A DNA stretch of 64,000 nucleotides from Halococcoides cellulosivorans. GTDB lineage: Archaea > Halobacteriota > Halobacteria > Halobacteriales > Haloarculaceae. Shown piece by piece: positions 61,570 to 64,000 of the stretch (position 1 is its first letter; each line of letters begins with the position of its first letter). The notes beneath the pieces are model-generated. The model did no database searches, was not told the DNA's origin, and saw only the letters and a list, made by a program, of their open reading frames with translations. A program made the translations under genes and the position numbers. The stretch covers positions 1,910,836 to 1,974,835 of the forward strand of contig NZ_CP028858.1 of assembly GCF_003058365.1 (NCBI RefSeq), given 5' to 3'.

Positions 61570-61740
61570 ATGAGTCGAACGACCGACACCTGCGACGATT
61601 GTGGTGCGTGCCTCGATAACGAGTACGACCTCACAGAGAAAGCGGGACAGTGCGCGCGCTGAACCTGTGCGGTCTGTCAGACGACGGTCCCAGAGGTCGT
61701 CGCCGAGCGGATCGACCACCAGCACCAGCGCCCGGCGTGA
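61570..61740 (+). pseudogene. Small zinc-ribbon gene with in-frame TGA
   Basis: From the ATG at 61570 the frame encodes MSRTTDTCDDCGACLDNEYD and continues to QCAR, then TGA at 61660-61662. It resumes with TCAVCQTTVPEVVAERIDHQ to a TGA at 61738-61740. The four CxxC-type cysteines needed for a ribbon lie on both sides of the internal stop, and codon use stays typical after it. This suggests a recently broken gene, about 56 residues if read through. A 30-residue truncated product is the alternative. It is too short for most gene finders. Confidence 0.45.
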
Positions 61741-61742
61741 AC

Positions 61743-62228
61743 TCAGTCCCCGAGTTCGCGGAGTTTCTTCTGTACCTGCGAGTAGACCGTCGGGTGGAGG
61801 TTCATCCCCTCGTTGACGAGGTCGTACAGGAGATCGGTCGCCTCGGTCGCCGTCAGATCGCCCGCTTTGGTCGCGCTGAGTAACAGCGTCGTCACCCACC
61901 AACAGTCGATGCCGTGGCTCCGGGCGACTGCGATCAATCCCTTGTCGTTGGCGAGGAGAACCTCCTCGTCCTCGGCCAGCAGGATGACCGACGCGTCGGC
62001 AACCGCGATGCCCTCCATCGATGCGATTTCCTCGGCCTCGGCCGGTGTGTCGTGGACGGCCACGTCTGCCAGAAACGCCTCCAGGGCCGCCGTGCCCCGT
62101 TTCCCCTCCGTGAGGACCTCGTCTCGAACGTCCTCGGTCGTGCGACAGTCCTCGAAGGTCGTCACGACGAGGTCGAGTCGGCCGACCCACGCGAGCGGAA
62201 TCAGCGCGGATGAGTCGAGAACGACCAT
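61743..62228 (-). CDS. PIN-domain toxin (VapC-like)
   Basis: This 161-residue PIN protein has VVLDSSALIPLAWVGRLDL at the N-terminus (first Asp), EDVRDEVLTEG (Glu), GIAVADASVILLAED (Asp) and VLLANDKGLIAVARSHG. The C-terminus carries an extra helical region (LTATEATDLLYDLVNEGMNL) seen in DUF3368-like toxins. It overlaps the stop of the upstream antitoxin gene by one base (TGATG), so the two are coupled. Confidence 0.82.
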   Translation of the reverse strand: MVVLDSSALIPLAWVGRLDLVVTTFEDCRTTEDVRDEVLTEGKRGTAALEAFLADVAVHDTPAEAEEIASMEGIAVADASVILLAEDEEVLLANDKGLIAVARSHGIDCWWVTTLLLSATKAGDLTATEATDLLYDLVNEGMNLHPTVYSQVQKKLRELGD

Positions 62229-62521
62229 CAGATGCGGTCGAGGTCGCGCTCGAGGTCGTCGGTCGTGTACCCCACGTCGATCCCCTCCTCGGCGGCAAGC
62301 GTCAGCATCTCGACGAGCGAGACGTCCGCGCGCTCCGCGGCCGTCCGGAGTGTGACGCTATGCTCGCGGAGTTGATCCAGCGCTCGCTCCCTGCGCCAGT
62401 CGTCGAGCCCCTGTCGAATGAGTCGGCGAAGCACCTCCGACCGGTCGGCACTCTGTGCGTCCTCGAGTGCGGCGAGTGCCTCCTCGTCGTCTTCTGGAAT
62501 GCGCGTGGTGACCGTCTTCAT
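62228..62521 (-). CDS. Ribbon-helix-helix plus UPF0175 antitoxin
   Basis: This 97-residue protein has an N-terminal ribbon-helix-helix (TTRIPEDDEEALAALEDAQS, ADRSEVLRRLIRQGL) for DNA binding. The C-terminal half resembles UPF0175 (VTLRTAAERADVSLVEMLTL, then TTDDLERDLDRI). It is the antitoxin of the PIN protein encoded downstream. Repeats of CGTTAC lie in its promoter. Confidence 0.82.
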   Translation of the reverse strand: MKTVTTRIPEDDEEALAALEDAQSADRSEVLRRLIRQGLDDWRRERALDQLREHSVTLRTAAERADVSLVEMLTLAAEEGIDVGYTTDDLERDLDRI

Positions 62522-62562
62522 CGTTACAATCCATTACGTTACGATACGCAATAGATGTAACG
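62522..62562 (-). promoter_or_regulatory. CGTTAC repeats upstream of RHH-PIN operon
   Basis: CGTTAC occurs at 62522-62527 and 62537-62542, with an inverted GTAACG at 62557-62562, all within 41 bp of the antitoxin start at 62521. Repeated half-sites of this kind fit an autoregulatory RHH operator. Confidence 0.45.
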
Positions 62563-62627
62563 GACGGCGACGCTCCAGAACCATACTGAATGTGGTCTGG
62601 ACGGCCATTCGCGGAAATTGACGACCA

Positions 62628-62654
62628 CATTTATTCGTGTGTAGATCCTACACA
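62628..62654 (+). promoter_or_regulatory. TATA box plus palindromic operator of vapBC
   Basis: CATTTATT (62628-62635) is followed at once by TGTGTAG-ATC-CTACACA (62638-62654), a perfect 7-bp inverted repeat ending 6 nt before the ATG at 62661. It covers the expected transcription start, so bound antitoxin would block initiation. Confidence 0.65.
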
Positions 62655-62660
62655 TCTACG

Positions 62661-63026
62661 ATGACCGAGGGCCGCACGAGAGTCGACTTCAACGCGCCGA
62701 CATCGCTCGTCGATCGGGCCGACGGCGCGGCGGAGTTGCTCGACGTCTCCCGGACGCAACTGCTCGTCGAGGCACTGGAAGACCGTCTCGCTGACCTCGC
62801 CGGAGACGAACAGTTCCGCCACCGCCTGGCCGAGGCCTACTACGACGGCCGCGTCGACTACGACACGGTCGAGGACATCCTCGGGACCGAAGAGGCAATG
62901 GGACTCCAGGTCCTGCGTGCGTCGCTCGATCGAGACCCCCCAGTCCCGCGGCTGGACGAGGTTCCGACCGACGAGGAGTTCTACGACGGACCGGTCCCAG
63001 AATGGGCTCCCGACGACGAACGATGA
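62661..63026 (+). CDS. Ribbon-helix-helix-like VapB antitoxin
   Basis: This 121-residue protein has an RHH-like N-terminus (RTRVDFNAPTSLVDRADGAA, then VSRTQLLVEALEDRLADL), a middle helix (FRHRLAEAYYDGRVDYDTVEDIL) and an acidic proline-rich tail (EEFYDGPVPEWAPDDE) likely to bind the toxin. It overlaps the PIN gene by ATGA. The ATG at 62661 follows the operator directly. Confidence 0.8.
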   Translation: MTEGRTRVDFNAPTSLVDRADGAAELLDVSRTQLLVEALEDRLADLAGDEQFRHRLAEAYYDGRVDYDTVEDILGTEEAMGLQVLRASLDRDPPVPRLDEVPTDEEFYDGPVPEWAPDDER

Positions 63027-63595
63027 CGGCGACGGGGCTGACCGAGCCGACGATCGTCGTCGATACGAACGTCCTGCTCAACCTGGCGACGCCGGTGGTC
63101 GACGCCAGCGACCGCGCTGCGTCCGGCGACGATCCGTTGAAGACAGTCCTCAGTGCATACGACGTGCACGTTCCTGACGTGGTTCTCGGGGAAGTGACTG
63201 ACGCCTCGACGGGGTCCGATCCCCTCTCGACGGCCGCGACTGCCGTCCTCTGGGCGTCCGAGCATCTCACGACCCACGCCATCGACGAGCGTATCGGCGC
63301 ACCGCTCGATTACGGCCTCGATACTGGAGAATCGTACGCGATCTGGCTGGCCAACGATCTGGATGCAGCGATGTTCGTCACTGACGAATTTGGGCGCTCG
63401 AACTATCTCTTCGTCGCCCTGGCACTCGACGATCGCAACACGTTGTTCACGACGCCGCACGTGCTCTGCACGCTCGGTCGCGACGGCGTGATCGACTCCC
63501 AGTACGTCGATGCCGTCCTGACATACTACGAAGAACGGAAGGGGTGGGACGGTGCGTTTCTCGATCAGTTGCGCGAGCGATATCTGCGGGTCTGA
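63023..63595 (+). CDS. PIN-domain toxin (VapC-like)
   Basis: This 190-residue PIN protein has TIVVDTNVLLNL (first Asp), VVLGEVTDA (Glu), YGLDTGESYAIWLANDL (acidic site 3, GE variant) and AAMFVTDEFGR (Asp/Glu). A C-terminal extension of about 45 residues (DGVIDSQYVDAVLTYYEERKGW) is longer than in typical VapC. It is paired with the overlapping upstream antitoxin. Confidence 0.82.
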   Translation: MTATGLTEPTIVVDTNVLLNLATPVVDASDRAASGDDPLKTVLSAYDVHVPDVVLGEVTDASTGSDPLSTAATAVLWASEHLTTHAIDERIGAPLDYGLDTGESYAIWLANDLDAAMFVTDEFGRSNYLFVALALDDRNTLFTTPHVLCTLGRDGVIDSQYVDAVLTYYEERKGWDGAFLDQLRERYLRV

Positions 63596-63604
63596 ACACC
63601 GAGA

Positions 63605-64000
63605 TTACTCCACTGCTTCCCCCTCGATTTCCGCCATGACGCGCTCGTGAAAGTCCTGTAACACGGCGGACTCGTCTTCGGCGAGCACCACGTCGCTGGC
63701 CGAGAGCGTCGCCAGGCCAAAGGCTCGCGGTGTCGGTGAGTCCACCCGGTGGCTCACCACCTCGATGTCGCCAGCCTCGATCGCTGCGAGCACGCCTTCG
63801 ATGCCCGCGACGTCGAGTTTGTCCTCTGCGATCTCCCGGTAGGTCTCCTCCATGACGGCGAAGTTCGGCAACTCCTGGGCGAAGTCGATCAGCATCTCGG
63901 CGTCGACCTGCTGTTGGCTCGCGGACTTGGAGTGGCCCTTGTAGTTCCGGAGGATCATCAGCGCGCGCGTCGCGTTGATCCGGAAATACCGCTGGAGCAG
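63605..64000 (-). CDS. Lhr-type ATP-dependent helicase, C-terminal part (start outside window)
   Basis: 131 residues of a protein that continues beyond the window edge. The segment LLQRYFRINATRALMILRNYKGHSK, followed by SQQQVDAEMLIDFAQELPNF and PRAFGLATLSASDVVLAEDE, matches the C-terminal region of archaeal Lhr/ASH-Ski2-type helicases. It is convergent with the vapBC module. The helicase motifs themselves are outside the window, so assignment rests on the C-terminal pattern. Confidence 0.7.
   Translation of the reverse strand: MLQRYFRINATRALMILRNYKGHSKSASQQQVDAEMLIDFAQELPNFAVMEETYREIAEDKLDVAGIEGVLAAIEAGDIEVVSHRVDSPTPRAFGLATLSASDVVLAEDESAVLQDFHERVMAEIEGEAVE

Noticed and set aside
61660-61662. 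In-frame TGA as a selenocysteine codon
   Set aside because: Haloarchaea are not known to encode the selenocysteine machinery, and no SECIS-like element was evident; a nonsense mutation or true stop is simpler.

Overview
The window is a 64 kb piece of a haloarchaeal (class Halobacteria) chromosome. This rests on very high GC, acidic proteins, frequent GTG starts, TATA-like boxes about 25-30 nt before apparently leaderless starts, ATGA-overlapping operons and archaeal-type genes: gatD, rpl37e, a doublet histone, class I CCA-adding enzyme, RPA, Thi4, the PoK/PPS CoA pathway and an intron-bearing elongator tRNA-Met. I cannot fix the genus. No rRNA, intact insertion sequence, integrase or CRISPR array was seen.

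Layout. 1-9.4 kb: end of a LutB-type iron-sulfur protein, cyclophilin, rhomboid, HAD phosphatase, GatD, an RCK potassium channel, a methyltransferase and small regulatory or metal-binding proteins. 9.6-13.5 kb: trpDFEG operon. 13.6-15 kb: a pilin, tRNA-Leu and a DUF4870 protein. 15-26 kb: thioredoxin-reductase-like flavoprotein, cysK, glycerate kinase, idi, thi4, a double AAA ATPase, cheC and a PoK-PPS pair for CoA. 26-35 kb: a UPF0175-PIN pair, sensor kinase, purF-rpl37e and two membrane or surface proteins. 35-37 kb: a lower-GC HTH-nucleotidyltransferase cassette. 37-43 kb: tRNA-Met and tRNA-Asn, cca, hdaI-hstA, rpa2 and tRNA-Arg. 43-47 kb: nrdA-nrdB. 47-56 kb: S-layer-like protein, PadR, oxidoreductase, FAH hydrolase and a GH3 glycosidase. 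55.4-63.6 kb: toxin-antitoxin-rich stretch interrupted by hisS, an aldo/keto reductase and a MetE-like pair. It ends inside an Lhr-type helicase.

The most unusual signals are these. (1) Three tRNA loci (Leu, Met, Arg) are each followed by an inverted and then a direct copy of the tRNA 3' tail. (2) The HTH-nucleotidyltransferase pair resembles AbiE in layout. (3) The ribonucleotide reductase beta subunit has the class Ic signature, Phe in place of the radical Tyr. (4) Palindromic or repeated operators sit at thi4, a vapBC pair and at trpD plus the thioredoxin-reductase-like gene. (5) A zinc-ribbon ORF carries an in-frame TGA. (6) Several intergenic stretches have hairpin plus T-run or multi-hairpin architecture and may encode small RNAs.
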